This document shows, piece after piece, positions 1 through 7,454 of a stretch of DNA of 7,512 nt; position 1 is the stretch's first letter; each line of letters starts with the position of its first letter. Location of the stretch: NCBI GenBank assembly GCA_016763335.1, contig JAESUD010000306.1:1-7512 (forward strand), given 5' to 3'. This DNA comes from Emcibacteraceae bacterium. Lineage in GTDB: Bacteria; Pseudomonadota; Alphaproteobacteria; Sphingomonadales; Emcibacteraceae. The position numbers and the translations under genes were made by a program. The notes under the pieces are model-generated. The model was not told the DNA's origin, made no database searches, and saw nothing but the letters and a program-made list of their open reading frames with translations.

Positions 1-43
1 ATAAGGTGAAAAGTGTTATATATTAGTTGGTTAACTAAAAAAA

Positions 44-131
44 TGGAGGAGAGGAAGGGATTCGAACCCTCGAAAGCTTGCGCTTTACACGCTTTCCAAG
101 CGTGCGCCTTAAACCACTCGGCCACCTCTCC
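44..131 (-). tRNA. tRNA-Ser (anticodon GGA)
   Basis: This 88-nt class II tRNA decodes UCC and UCU serine codons. The acceptor stem pairs GGAGAGG (131-125) with CCTCTCC (54-48), and CCA is encoded at 46-44. The anticodon stem CACGC/GCGTG encloses the loop TTGGAAA, with anticodon GGA at 97-95. A long variable arm, a 5-bp AAAGC/GCTTT stem closed by a GCAA tetraloop (73-86), is diagnostic for the Ser/Leu/Tyr class. The T loop is TTCGAAT and the D stem is GCC/GGC. The anticodon fixes the identity as serine. The discriminator base (47) is U in the RNA, whereas G is usual for bacterial tRNA-Ser. Seven T residues directly follow CCA in the transcribed strand and may help end transcription. Confidence 0.97.
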
Positions 132-153
132 TTATATGCACGTTTGCAGGCGC

Positions 154-181
154 AATATAACGTCCTTTTAATAAGACGCAA
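154..181 (-). promoter_or_regulatory. Likely promoter of tRNA-Ser
   Basis: Read on the minus strand, a -10-like TATATT (159-154, 5 of 6 to consensus) lies 16 nt downstream of TTGCGT (181-176), a weak -35. Transcription would start near 147, leaving about 16 nt of leader. GC-rich GCGCC directly follows the -10, which resembles the discriminator of stringently controlled stable-RNA promoters. The assignment rests on position and consensus only. Confidence 0.5.
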
Positions 182-275
182 GTAAAGAGATGTGAAATGA
201 GGGGCTTTTTTACGTTTCGTTCTTTTAATGGTCACAAAGTCGGGTTACAGTTGTGAGAAACAATTGGAGACATTT

Positions 276-569
276 ATGATCATTGGCCGTTTGTTGGCAT
301 ATATTTTTTTATGCCTGATGATTATGGTGCTAGGCGCTGAGGGACTTAAACTGTTAGAAGGAAATAATGGTGGCTGGATTCCAGTATCACAGGTTATTGA
401 TTTTATAAGTTCAACGGATCTCTCCCGATTAGTGTCTAGAATCAATGACAATGGGGAAAGCAGCATAGGGAAGAACATACTTGTTTTTTTGCTTAGTTCT
501 TCTGCTTTTTTAGGCCTTATGTTTCTATCGGGTATATTATTTTTTCTATCGAGAAATAAAAATCGTTAA
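276..569 (+). CDS. Small two-helix membrane protein, function unknown
   Basis: This gene encodes a 97-residue protein that I cannot assign to a named family. Residues about 2-22 (starting IIGRLLAYIF) form a strongly hydrophobic N-terminal helix. A polar stretch of about 45 residues with several Ser, Asp and Asn follows, then a second hydrophobic helix at about 67-91 and a short basic tail, RNKNR. The layout predicts an inner-membrane protein with a small soluble loop; the basic tail suggests a cytoplasmic C terminus. I chose the ATG at 276 because GGAGA (266-270) sits 5 nt upstream. An in-frame ATG at 228 would add 16 polar residues but has no ribosome binding site. It diverges from tRNA-Ser and precedes rpmF by 135 nt. 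Alphaproteobacteria carry many short proteins of this helix-loop-helix plan, but that resemblance does not give a function. Confidence 0.75.
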   Translation: MIIGRLLAYIFLCLMIMVLGAEGLKLLEGNNGGWIPVSQVIDFISSTDLSRLVSRINDNGESSIGKNILVFLLSSSAFLGLMFLSGILFFLSRNKNR

Positions 570-642
570 AGTCGGAAGGTTTCTTGGATAATATGACTTT
601 ATTGGCTAAGAAAAGCTTGACATTATGCCCAACTTTAACGAT
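562..642. repeat. Long inverted repeat spanning stop codon and rpmF promoter
   Basis: The left arm (562-575) and right arm (629-642) are complementary at 13 of 14 positions, including 11 unbroken pairs (ATCGTTAAAGT / ACTTTAACGAT). Inside them, TTTCTT (580-585) can pair with AAGAAA (608-613), and AAG (576-578) with CTT (616-618), extending a discontinuous stem. The left arm covers the stop codon of the membrane-protein gene. The right arm covers the spacer and the first bases of the putative rpmF -10. No T-run follows directly, so it is not a typical terminator. It could be a folded 3' end for readthrough mRNA, an operator, or chance in AT-rich DNA. Confidence 0.45.
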
Positions 643-645
643 AAC
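617..645 (+). promoter_or_regulatory. Likely sigma70-type promoter of rpmF
   Basis: A perfect -35 TTGACA (617-622) is followed, after an ideal 17-nt spacer, by GATAAC (640-645), which matches the -10 consensus at 4 of 6. Transcription would begin near 651, giving a leader of about 54 nt. This allows rpmF to be expressed independently of the membrane-protein gene upstream. Confidence 0.6.
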
Positions 646-704
646 ACACTGTTTTTGAGATTCAAGACACTTAAATGAGTCTTTATAGAAGTTAGGATAA
701 GAAA

Positions 705-887
705 ATGGCTGTTCCAAAAAGGAAAGTATCACCACATCGTCGTGGTAATCGTCGCTCACATGATAGTTTGAGTGTAGACACATATGTGGAAGATCAAGAA
801 AGCGGCGAACTTCGTCGTCGTCACCATATTGACCTGAGCTCAGGAAAATATCGTGGTCGTCAAATTCTTGAGCCAAACGATGGTTAA
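705..887 (+). CDS. rpmF: 50S ribosomal protein L32
   Basis: This 60-residue basic protein is ribosomal protein L32 of the large subunit, where it packs against 23S rRNA near domain VI and the exit-tunnel region. The family signature is clear: the [20 protein letters not shown] start, then [19 protein letters not shown] and a YRGRQIL end. No cysteines are present, so this is the zinc-free form lacking the Cys4 ribbon seen in some L32 proteins. The ATG has AGGA (694-697) 7 nt upstream, and the length is normal for the family. In many bacteria rpmF sits between a YceD/DUF177 gene and plsX. Here neither neighbour is present: rpmF appears to be a single-gene unit with its own promoter and a terminator directly behind. 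Confidence 0.97.
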   Translation: MAVPKRKVSPHRRGNRRSHDSLSVDTYVEDQESGELRRRHHIDLSSGKYRGRQILEPNDG

Positions 888-910
888 GTATCGACATTAA
901 ATCGAATTTT

Positions 911-942
911 AAAACCCGGCTGTTGTTTCAGCCGGGTTTTTT
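911..942. terminator. Intrinsic terminator after rpmF, possibly shared with lepA
   Basis: An 8-bp GC-rich stem (CCCGGCTG 915-922 with CAGCCGGG 929-936) closes a 6-nt loop and is followed by six T residues on the plus strand. Four A residues (911-914) precede it, so the minus strand reads hairpin plus TTTT, a weaker terminator. It begins 23 nt after the rpmF stop and 32 nt beyond the lepA stop, between the convergent genes. The plus-strand role is strong; the minus-strand role is an inference. Confidence 0.9.
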
Positions 943-974
943 AATGGGTGAATAGAATTTGTAATTTAGTGAAA

Positions 975-2780
975 TTACTTATCGTTACCCATTTTAAGGG
1001 CGGCGATAAAGGCTTCGTGCGGAATTTCCACTTTGCCATAAAGGCGCATTTTCTTTTTGCCTTTTTTCTGTTTTTCAAGAAGTTTTCGTTTGCGGCTAAT
1101 ATCACCGCCGTAACATTTTGCTGTCACATCTTTGCGCATGGCACTAATGGTTTCGCGGGCAATGACCTTGCCACCAATTGCGGCTTGAATCGGAATTTTA
1201 AATAGCATGCGCGGGATGAGGTCTTTAAGACGTTCACAAAGTGCCCGCCCTCTATATTCTGCCTGGGAACGATGAACCATCATGCTGAGCGCATCGACAG
1301 GCTCGGCATTTACCAATATGGAAAGCTTCACAAGGTCACCTTCACGGTAACCATCCATTTGATAGTCAAAGCTAGCATAACCACGAGAAAGTGATTTAAG
1401 TTTATCATAAAAGTCATAAACAACTTCGTTCAGTGGCAGCCTATAAACGACCATAGCCCGATCACCGGCGTAAGTGAGGTCAACTTGTTCGCCGCGCTTT
1501 TCCTGACACAGCTTTAGAACGGCACCTAGATATTCATCGGGGACTAATATGGTCGCTTTAATCCATGGCTCTTCCATATGGTCGATATAGACGACGTCGG
1601 GCATGTCGGCGGGATTATGAATTTCTTGCACGGTGCCTTTGTTGAGATGAATTTTATAAATCACACTAGGCGAAGTGGTGATAATGTCGAGGTCAAACTC
1701 TCTAATCAGGCGTTCCTGGATTATTTCCAAATGAAGCATGCCGAGGAAGCCACAACGGAAGCCATAACCAAGGGCAGTTGATGTTTCGGTTTCAAATTCA
1801 AAACTGGCATCATTAAGTCTAAGTTTATACATGCTTTCCCGAAGGACTTCAAAATCAGCAGCATCAGCAGGGAAAAGACCGCAAAATACGACGCTTTGCA
1901 CTGGTTTGAACCCGGGAAGGGCTTCTTTAGTCTCATTTTTAAATTCGGTAATTGTATCGCCGACATGCGTATGTGAAACTTCCTTGATGGACGCGGTGAA
2001 GAAACCAACTTCCCCGGGACCAAGTTCGCCAACAAGGTTTTCTTTAGGCTCAAAAACACCGACCCGGTCAATAAGGTGCTCGGTATCAGCCGCCATCATT
2101 TTAACGCGCATGCCTTTTTTAAGGGTGCCGTCAATGATGCGTACCAGAACCATAACACCAAGATAAGTATCATACCAACTATCAACCAGTAGGGCCTTAA
2201 GAGGCGCATTCACGTCACCTTCGGGCGCAGGGAGAATGTTAACGATACTTTCAAGTAATTCTTCAATGCCAACGCCGGTTTTGGCCGAGACGCTAATGGC
2301 ACCAGACGCATCAATGCCGATGACATCTTCGATTTGGGTGCGGACTTGTTCTGGCTCGGCGGCGGGTAGATCAATTTTATTGAGGACCGGGACAATTTCA
2401 TGGTTATTATCAATTGCCTGATAAACGTTGGCCAATGTTTGTGCTTCGACGCCCTGACTTGCATCGACGACAAGGATTGAACCTTCGCAGGCATATAGAC
2501 AGCGGCTAACTTCATAAGCGAAATCAACATGGCCGGGTGTGTCCATTAAATTTAGGATGTATTTTTCACCATTTTGGGCATTATATTCGAGACGCACGGT
2601 TTGTGCTTTAATGGTAATTCCGCGTTCACGCTCGATATCCATATTATCGAGAACTTGTTCCTTCATTTCTCGGCTGCTTAGTCCGCCGCAAAATTGAATG
2701 AGGCGGTCAGCCAGCGTTGATTTGCCGTGATCAATATGGGCAATGATGGAAAAGTTTCTAATATGTGATAAGTCAGTCAT
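975..2780 (-). CDS. lepA: Elongation factor 4 (LepA), ribosome-associated GTPase
   Basis: This 601-residue translational GTPase, about the size of the E. coli protein (599), binds the ribosome; back-translocation and roles in initiation or 30S assembly have been proposed for the family. The GTPase motifs are complete: P-loop AHIDHGKS (14-21), switch I RGITIK with Thr56, DTPGH (80-84), NKID (134-137) and SAK (165-167). EF-G-like domain 2 and domains III and V follow. The C-terminal LepA-specific domain ends in the conserved basic [18 protein letters not shown] region. I chose the ATG at 2780 because homologues begin just before [16 protein letters not shown]. An in-frame TTG at 2816 would add 12 residues that look non-coding ([11 protein letters not shown]). 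No good Shine-Dalgarno lies directly before 2780; a G7 run 20 nt upstream precedes a tiny overlapping ORF. lepA follows the methyltransferase by 49 nt and is probably last in the transcript. Confidence 0.98.
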   Translation of the reverse strand: MTDLSHIRNFSIIAHIDHGKSTLADRLIQFCGGLSSREMKEQVLDNMDIERERGITIKAQTVRLEYNAQNGEKYILNLMDTPGHVDFAYEVSRCLYACEGSILVVDASQGVEAQTLANVYQAIDNNHEIVPVLNKIDLPAAEPEQVRTQIEDVIGIDASGAISVSAKTGVGIEELLESIVNILPAPEGDVNAPLKALLVDSWYDTYLGVMVLVRIIDGTLKKGMRVKMMAADTEHLIDRVGVFEPKENLVGELGPGEVGFFTASIKEVSHTHVGDTITEFKNETKEALPGFKPVQSVVFCGLFPADAADFEVLRESMYKLRLNDASFEFETETSTALGYGFRCGFLGMLHLEIIQERLIREFDLDIITTSPSVIYKIHLNKGTVQEIHNPADMPDVVYIDHMEEPWIKATILVPDEYLGAVLKLCQEKRGEQVDLTYAGDRAMVVYRLPLNEVVYDFYDKLKSLSRGYASFDYQMDGYREGDLVKLSILVNAEPVDALSMMVHRSQAEYRGRALCERLKDLIPRMLFKIPIQAAIGGKVIARETISAMRKDVTAKCYGGDISRKRKLLEKQKKGKKKMRLYGKVEIPHEAFIAALKMGNDK

Positions 2781-2807
2781 GACAGGGCTTTTATCATTAG
2801 CCCCCCC
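2777..2807 (-). promoter_or_regulatory. Possible mini-ORF leader coupled to lepA start
   Basis: On the minus strand a run of seven G (2807-2801) could act as a ribosome binding site for ATG at 2797. The resulting six-codon reading frame (MIKALS) ends in a TGA that overlaps the lepA ATG in the ATGA configuration (2780-2777). lepA itself has no clear Shine-Dalgarno, so termination and re-initiation from this mini-ORF is one way ribosomes could reach it. GGGCT and AGCCC in the same stretch can also form a 5-bp hairpin just before the start. Both are readings of the sequence without family support. Confidence 0.3.
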
Positions 2808-2829
2808 AACATACAAGACTGTGTAGTGA

Positions 2830-3798
2830 TTATTTTATTTCTGAAGGTTTATAGGCAAGGAAACGCCATGCTTTTACGTGGCCATCTTTCATGGTTTTTG
2901 ATCTGAGCATCCAATATTCTGCTTCTTTGATCATTCTTTGGATCATGTCAGAGTTATCTTCATCTTGATCGGCTAGAGATTGTATTACTTTATCAGCGCC
3001 CATCCAGCTTTGCGCAATCATATCTATGTAAGTGTCTGTTATGTCTTCGTTAACGCGTAACAAAAATCCGCAATCAGTCAGGAGTTTCTCCATAATATCA
3101 ACGGGAATGGGAAACGGTTGACTGGGTTCTAGGCGTAGCCATTTTTGCACATCTTTATTATTAAGAGCATCAACACCACTAAGCATATAATCATTAATTA
3201 AAAACAAGCCGCCATCTTTTAGGTTCTCAAAAACACTCTTAAGGAGTTTTGATTTATCCTCAACTATATAAAGTGCCTCTTTTGAATAAGCGCGGTCGAA
3301 TGTTCTTTCAAATTGTTCGTCAGCGGAAGGATCAAAATGAAGTATGGGAGCTTTGCTTTCGAGCCCTTCTTTGGTCGAAATATCCATACCCTTTTTGGCA
3401 AGCATTTCAGATTGCTCGTAACCTGTGATCCAGGCGCCAAATTCATTGGTCAAGACCCGTGAAGGCCCGCCAAGCCCTGCGCCAATAACGGCCACGCTCA
3501 TTTTCGATGACATACCAAGAAGTTTTGACATGTTGGTCACATATTCGGGACCGCCAGGGCCGCAATATCCTTCGCCCCAAATAAGTTGTGCTGTTTCAAG
3601 CCGCTTATCGTCCCAGACAAGTGCTTCGGGGGCGTCAGCTATTGGTTCTGGTTCTTCTTTTGGTTTATTTAGGTCAGCTTCATTAATGTCTTCACCTTGA
3701 CTTAATCGCTCTTTGATATCATCAAGATCATACCCTTCCCACCAGGCTTTTATGCGCCATTTTAAAGGAATTTTCACTATATTTTCTTTACTCGCCAT
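2830..3798 (-). CDS. Class I SAM-dependent methyltransferase, substrate unknown
   Basis: This 322-residue soluble protein has a Rossmann-type methyltransferase domain from about 75 to 245. [14 protein letters not shown] (74-87) leads into motif I, VIGAGLGG (104-111). Acidic E128 ends strand beta2 (ITGYEQS) and would bind the SAM ribose. [20 protein letters not shown] (167-186) and GGLFLINDY (196-204) resemble the phosphoethanolamine/sterol-methyltransferase-like branch (Methyltransf_11/25 type). The first 70 residues form an extension with [14 protein letters not shown] and an acidic, proline-rich linker (47-57). The C-terminal 75 residues look helical and charged. The hydrophobic strand before GxGxG normally ends in Asp or Glu; here it is V104, an atypical motif I. 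The ATG at 3798 is the first in frame; AGGGGA lies 12 nt upstream, a long spacing. It lies between pheT and lepA on the same strand. Methyltransferase fold is secure; acceptor (lipid, small molecule or protein) is not predictable. Confidence 0.88.
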   Translation of the reverse strand: MASKENIVKIPLKWRIKAWWEGYDLDDIKERLSQGEDINEADLNKPKEEPEPIADAPEALVWDDKRLETAQLIWGEGYCGPGGPEYVTNMSKLLGMSSKMSVAVIGAGLGGPSRVLTNEFGAWITGYEQSEMLAKKGMDISTKEGLESKAPILHFDPSADEQFERTFDRAYSKEALYIVEDKSKLLKSVFENLKDGGLFLINDYMLSGVDALNNKDVQKWLRLEPSQPFPIPVDIMEKLLTDCGFLLRVNEDITDTYIDMIAQSWMGADKVIQSLADQDEDNSDMIQRMIKEAEYWMLRSKTMKDGHVKAWRFLAYKPSEIK

Positions 3799-3835
3799 TA
3801 TGTATTAATGTCCCCTGATACTTCAATCATTAGGC

Positions 3836-3841
3836 ATTATA
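3836..3841 (-). promoter_or_regulatory. Possible -10 element upstream of the methyltransferase gene
   Basis: The 91-nt gap between pheT and the methyltransferase gene is very AT-rich and contains a perfect TATAAT on the minus strand. No convincing -35 lies 16-18 nt upstream; the nearest candidates, TTAACC and TTGTTA, are 20 and 23 nt away. No terminator hairpin with a T-run is visible in this gap. A secondary promoter for the methyltransferase and lepA is therefore possible but weakly supported. Confidence 0.25.
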
Positions 3842-3889
3842 TTTTGATGATCTTTACATATGGTTAACAAATAATTTATAATCTATAAA

Positions 3890-6280
3890 CTATCTAAGTA
3901 TTCCACCAGTTTTCTTTTTAATGATATCAATTACCTGGGTGCAAAATGCTTCTATCTCTTCGTCTGTCATGGTTTTGTCAAATGGTTGAAGCCTTACATT
4001 TACGGCTATTGATTTTTTATCATCCTCAATACCTGCCCCTTGATAGACATCAAAGACATGGACACTTTCAATAAGCTTTTTGTTTACGCTACCAACGATT
4101 TTGGTGATTTGTTCAGCCGGAAGGTCTTGGTCTACGATAAATGCAAAGTCTCTTTCTACAGCTTGAAAATCGGAAGCTTTTAATGGCCCGCGATTGCTCC
4201 CCGGTTTAGAACGAGATAGTGGAATATTATCCAGCATAATTTCAAACCCGACAAGCGGACCTTTTACACCAATATTTTTCAATATTGTTGGATGAATTTC
4301 ACCAAAATAGGCCATAATGTTTTTAGGCCCTAAGCGAATAACGCCACTTCGGCCTGGATGATACCAGTTTGGTGCTTCAGCAACGATTTGCGCATTTGCT
4401 GTATTAACACCAATAGATGATAAAATTGCTATCGCATCTGCTTTAGCATCATAGACGGTGACATCTTCCGGATTTTTCTGCCAGTGTCGGTCATGTTTTT
4501 GGCCGCGGCGAATGCCAGCGACGACATATTGCTGACCGTCTGGTGTATCGGATATAAACTGGTTACCTGCTTCAAACAGGGCAATATTTTTAATACCCCG
4601 ATCATTATTTCGCCCTGCCGCCGAGATTAAATTAGGCAATAGATTTGGGCGCATAGCATCAAGGTCTGCGCTGACTGGGTTATCAAGAACAAGACGGGGA
4701 TTAAGATCACCAAATAATTTTGCTTGTGCGCTGGGAAGAAATGACCATGTAATCGCTTCACGCAGTCCGGTTGCCGCAGCAGAACGTTTGGCCATACGAA
4801 TGCGTCTTTGTTTGGGGCTAAGGCCAGTAACAATGTCTTTGCTTGAATGAGGAAGTGGCTCAACGATAATTTTATCATAGCCGTGGATACGAATAACTTC
4901 TTCAACCAGATCAGGTTCGCGGTCGATATCGCAGCGCCATGACGGCGTTTTCACATCAAATGTATTGCCGTTATCTGTGACTTCAAAGCCCAGACGAGAA
5001 AGAATGTCAGCAACTTCTGTGGGGGATATATCAACGCCGCCGAGTTCACGAACCCGCTCGGGGCGCATTGTGATGGTTTTACTAATAACCGGTTCTTCAC
5101 CCGTGAGGACGACGTCGCTTGGTTCGCCGCCGCACATATCAAGTATAAGGCGCGTAGCAATTTCAATGCCGTCTTGCACCGTTGCAGGGTCAACACCACG
5201 TTCAAAACGGTATCGTGCATCGCTTTCGATGCCATATTTACGGCCAGTTAATGCTGTACGGATAGGATCAAACCATGCGCATTCAAGAAATACATTTGTC
5301 GTATTTTCATAGGTACCACTTCCTGCGCCACCCATTACACCACCAATGGAATTAATGGCTTTATCGTCTGAAATTACGCAAACTTCGTTATCAAGTAGAT
5401 ATTCTTTGTCATCTAGCGCCAGTAGTTTTTCACCGGATTTTGAAAGACGGACGGTGAGGTCGCCAGTAATATTATCGGCATCAAATACATGAAGCGGGCG
5501 GGCGTAATCATGGGTCATGAAGTTTGTAATATCGACAAGTGCGGATATGGGCTTCATTCCTAATGAGATAAGACGGCGCTGCATCCATTCGGGGCTAGGG
5601 CCATTTTTAACACCGCGAATATAACGCCCGGCAAATACCGGGCAGGCATCAAGATTGTCAATTTTAACTTTAATCGGACTTTTAAACGAGCCTTTTACTT
5701 TTGAAGTATCAGGTTTTTTGAGTTTACCAAGCCCGGCAGCGGCAAGGTCACGAGCGATACCGTAGACACCAAGTGCATCTTGATGGTTCGGTGTAATAGC
5801 AATTTCAATGGTCGGGTCATTAAGGCCGGCATATTCGGCGAAGCTCATTCCAATTGGGGCATCTTCAGGCAGGTCAATAATACCGTCATGATCATCGCCG
5901 AGGCCCAGTTCACGTTCTGAACACATCATGCCGTTGCTTTCAACGCCGCGAATGATTGTTGGTTTTAATTTAAGTCCGTTGGTTGGGATCGTACAGCCGC
6001 TCGGGGCGAATGCACCAATCAGCCCGGTTCGTGCGTTGGGGGCACCGCAGACTACTTGTATAGTTTCGCTGCCGTTATTTACGGTGCAAACACGAAGCTT
6101 ATCAGCGTCCGGATGTTGCACTGCTTTTTCAATACGGGCAATGACAAATGGCTTTAAGTCTTCAGTTGGATCGGTGACTTCTTCGACTTCAAGGCCAATG
6201 GCGGTTAGTGTTTCTGAAATTGTGTTCAGGTCAGCATCAGTATCAAGATAAGTTTTAAGCCAGGATAATGTAAATTTCAT
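3890..6280 (-). CDS. pheT: Phenylalanine--tRNA ligase beta subunit
   Basis: This is the 796-residue beta subunit of the cytoplasmic alpha2beta2 enzyme that charges tRNA-Phe. The order of domains is the standard one. An EMAP/OB-fold tRNA-binding domain spans about 39-148 (VIARIEKAVQHPDADKL). The B3/B4 editing domain spans about 211-385, the B5 domain about 403-472, and a catalytic-like core about 480-690. A C-terminal FDX-ACB anticodon-binding domain spans about 702-795 (KASDFQAVERDFAFIVD). The editing region keeps the His of PLHVFD (H264) and the Glu of LECAWF (E333). The position of the E. coli editing-site Thr is a Ser (IESDARYRFERGVDP, S353), a conservative change. The ATG at 6280 follows the pheS stop by 1 nt, and its GGGAG ribosome binding site lies inside the last pheS codons, so the subunits are translationally coupled. 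Length and ends are normal. Confidence 0.98.
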   Translation of the reverse strand: MKFTLSWLKTYLDTDADLNTISETLTAIGLEVEEVTDPTEDLKPFVIARIEKAVQHPDADKLRVCTVNNGSETIQVVCGAPNARTGLIGAFAPSGCTIPTNGLKLKPTIIRGVESNGMMCSERELGLGDDHDGIIDLPEDAPIGMSFAEYAGLNDPTIEIAITPNHQDALGVYGIARDLAAAGLGKLKKPDTSKVKGSFKSPIKVKIDNLDACPVFAGRYIRGVKNGPSPEWMQRRLISLGMKPISALVDITNFMTHDYARPLHVFDADNITGDLTVRLSKSGEKLLALDDKEYLLDNEVCVISDDKAINSIGGVMGGAGSGTYENTTNVFLECAWFDPIRTALTGRKYGIESDARYRFERGVDPATVQDGIEIATRLILDMCGGEPSDVVLTGEEPVISKTITMRPERVRELGGVDISPTEVADILSRLGFEVTDNGNTFDVKTPSWRCDIDREPDLVEEVIRIHGYDKIIVEPLPHSSKDIVTGLSPKQRRIRMAKRSAAATGLREAITWSFLPSAQAKLFGDLNPRLVLDNPVSADLDAMRPNLLPNLISAAGRNNDRGIKNIALFEAGNQFISDTPDGQQYVVAGIRRGQKHDRHWQKNPEDVTVYDAKADAIAILSSIGVNTANAQIVAEAPNWYHPGRSGVIRLGPKNIMAYFGEIHPTILKNIGVKGPLVGFEIMLDNIPLSRSKPGSNRGPLKASDFQAVERDFAFIVDQDLPAEQITKIVGSVNKKLIESVHVFDVYQGAGIEDDKKSIAVNVRLQPFDKTMTDEEIEAFCTQVIDIIKKKTGGILR

Positions 6281-6281
6281 A

Positions 6282-7373
6282 TTACTTACTCCCTTTAATG
6301 GTCGAGGACCGGGTACTTAGGGACGGAATATCAAGGGCTTGAAAGCCATAATGTTTGAGCCAGCGAAGATCAGCGGCAAAGAAATCACGCAGATCGGGAA
6401 TACCCCATTTAAGCATGGAAATTCGGTCAAGGCCCATGCCGAAGGCAAAACCCTGATATTCTTTCGGGTCAATATTTACATTTTCGAGTACCCGTTCATT
6501 GACCATGCCGCAGCCCATTATTTCTAGCCAGTCACCGCCTTCACCGATCAGCACTTCACCATTTTTAAACGAGCAGCCAATATCCACTTCGGCGGATGGT
6601 TCCGTGAACGGGAAATAACTAGGACGGAAACGGATTTTGACATTGTCAATTTCAAAAAATTTACGACAAAATTCTTCGATGCACCATTTCAAATGGCCCA
6701 TATGAATATCTTTATCAATGACCAATGCTTCTACCTGATGAAACATCGGAGTGTGGGTTGCGTCACTGTCATTTCTGTATGTGCGGCCAGGGGCAATGAT
6801 CCGGTATGGTGGCTCACCCTCAAGCATGGTACGGATTTGAACGGGTGATGTATGGGTGCGGAGTACTTTGCGGTTACCGTCTTCATCTTCCGGAAAATAA
6901 AAAGTATCATGCATCTGTCTTGCGGGATGCTCTTCCGGGATATTAAGGGCGGTGAAATTATAAAAATCTTCTTCGATTTCTGGTCCTTCGGCAACAGAAT
7001 AACCCATTTCTGTGAATATTTCTGTCACTTCATCCATGACTTGGCTTATGGGATGGATACTGCCATTTTCTTCGCGTGCTGCAGAAAGGCTGATATCAAC
7101 GCTTTCAGATTGAAGCTTTATGTTGAGGATTTCTTGTTCGAGAGTGTTTCTGCGATCCTGTACGGCATCATTAAGTGAATTCTTAAGTTGATTTAATTTT
7201 GGGCCGAACTGCTTTTTTTCGTCCGGGGTCATTTTGCCCAGCTCACGCATCAGCAGGCTTACCCGGCCTTTTTTGCCAAGCTCGGTGATGCGGATATTTT
7301 CCAACCCGTCAAGGTCATTTGCCGCATTAATATTTGCGGTAATTTCTGTTTCCAGCGATTGGAGGTCTTGCAT
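6282..7373 (-). CDS. pheS: Phenylalanine--tRNA ligase alpha subunit
   Basis: This is the 363-residue catalytic subunit of phenylalanyl-tRNA synthetase, a class II enzyme making Phe-tRNA-Phe from Phe, ATP and tRNA. Residues 1-95 form the N-terminal helical coiled coil that contacts tRNA. The catalytic core carries DTFYF (156-160), motif 2 [23 protein letters not shown] (191-213), the signature [17 protein letters not shown] (248-264) and motif 3 [10 protein letters not shown] (308-317). Ala310 lines the Phe pocket at the place of E. coli Ala294. A tail of about 20 residues after HYGF extends past the E. coli end, as I expect for alphaproteobacterial PheS. The ATG at 7373 has AGGA 4 nt upstream. 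The rplT-pheS-pheT order is the widespread bacterial arrangement, and a terminator hairpin separates pheS from rplT. Confidence 0.98.
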   Translation of the reverse strand: MQDLQSLETEITANINAANDLDGLENIRITELGKKGRVSLLMRELGKMTPDEKKQFGPKLNQLKNSLNDAVQDRRNTLEQEILNIKLQSESVDISLSAAREENGSIHPISQVMDEVTEIFTEMGYSVAEGPEIEEDFYNFTALNIPEEHPARQMHDTFYFPEDEDGNRKVLRTHTSPVQIRTMLEGEPPYRIIAPGRTYRNDSDATHTPMFHQVEALVIDKDIHMGHLKWCIEEFCRKFFEIDNVKIRFRPSYFPFTEPSAEVDIGCSFKNGEVLIGEGGDWLEIMGCGMVNERVLENVNIDPKEYQGFAFGMGLDRISMLKWGIPDLRDFFAADLRWLKHYGFQALDIPSLSTRSSTIKGSK

Positions 7374-7389
7374 TATTTCCTACCCAAAA

Positions 7390-7414
7390 ATTATAATTTT
7401 AATTATTTAGTCAA
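7390..7414 (-). promoter_or_regulatory. Possible promoter of pheST
   Basis: Between the rplT terminator and pheS the minus strand holds TTGACT (7414-7409, 5 of 6 to the -35 consensus) and a perfect TATAAT (7395-7390). The spacer is only 13 nt, too short for an ideal promoter. One of the two boxes may be used with a poorer partner. Location after a terminator and before pheS is the main argument for a promoter here. Confidence 0.35.
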
Positions 7415-7421
7415 CATAAAG

Positions 7422-7454
7422 AAAAAGGAGCCTACTGCCAAGCGGCAGGCTCCT
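7422..7454 (-). terminator. Intrinsic terminator or attenuator between rplT and pheS
   Basis: On the minus strand AGGAGCC pairs with GGCTCCT, followed after a 3-nt bulge on one side by TGCC/GGCA closing a GCTT loop; five T residues follow. This is a strong Rho-independent terminator 35 nt after the rplT stop and about 50 nt before pheS. It probably ends or reduces transcription coming from the ribosomal protein genes. The place corresponds to the pheM attenuator of enterobacteria, but I see no Phe-rich leader peptide with a start codon. Confidence 0.85.

Noticed and set aside
23..38. Hairpin TTAGTT-GGTT-AACTAA considered as the tRNA-Ser terminator
   Set aside because: For minus-strand transcription the T-run precedes this AT-rich stem instead of following it; the T7 right after CCA is more likely to matter.
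35..235. A 66-codon minus-strand reading frame over the tRNA-Ser gene (contains RWPSGLRRTLGKRV and RVRIPSSPP)
   Set aside because: It is translated tRNA sequence; such peptides are a well-known spurious product of tRNA-Ser genes.
664..683. AAGAC/GTCTT stem with a 10-nt loop in the rpmF leader, considered as an autoregulatory site
   Set aside because: Only 5 weak pairs with a large loop; expected by chance and no known L32 leader motif matches.
517..897. A 126-codon minus-strand frame opposite rpmF
   Set aside because: It is antisense to the unmistakable L32 gene and its promoter, and shows no family resemblance.
1831..2166. Plus-strand frame of 111 codons inside lepA, and similar frames inside pheT and pheS
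   Set aside because: They are shadows of strongly conserved minus-strand genes without ribosome binding sites or recognisable protein features.
2781..2816. A 12-residue N-terminal extension of LepA from TTG at 2816
   Set aside because: It needs a TTG start, includes the G7 run, and LepA homologues begin close to the ATG at 2780.
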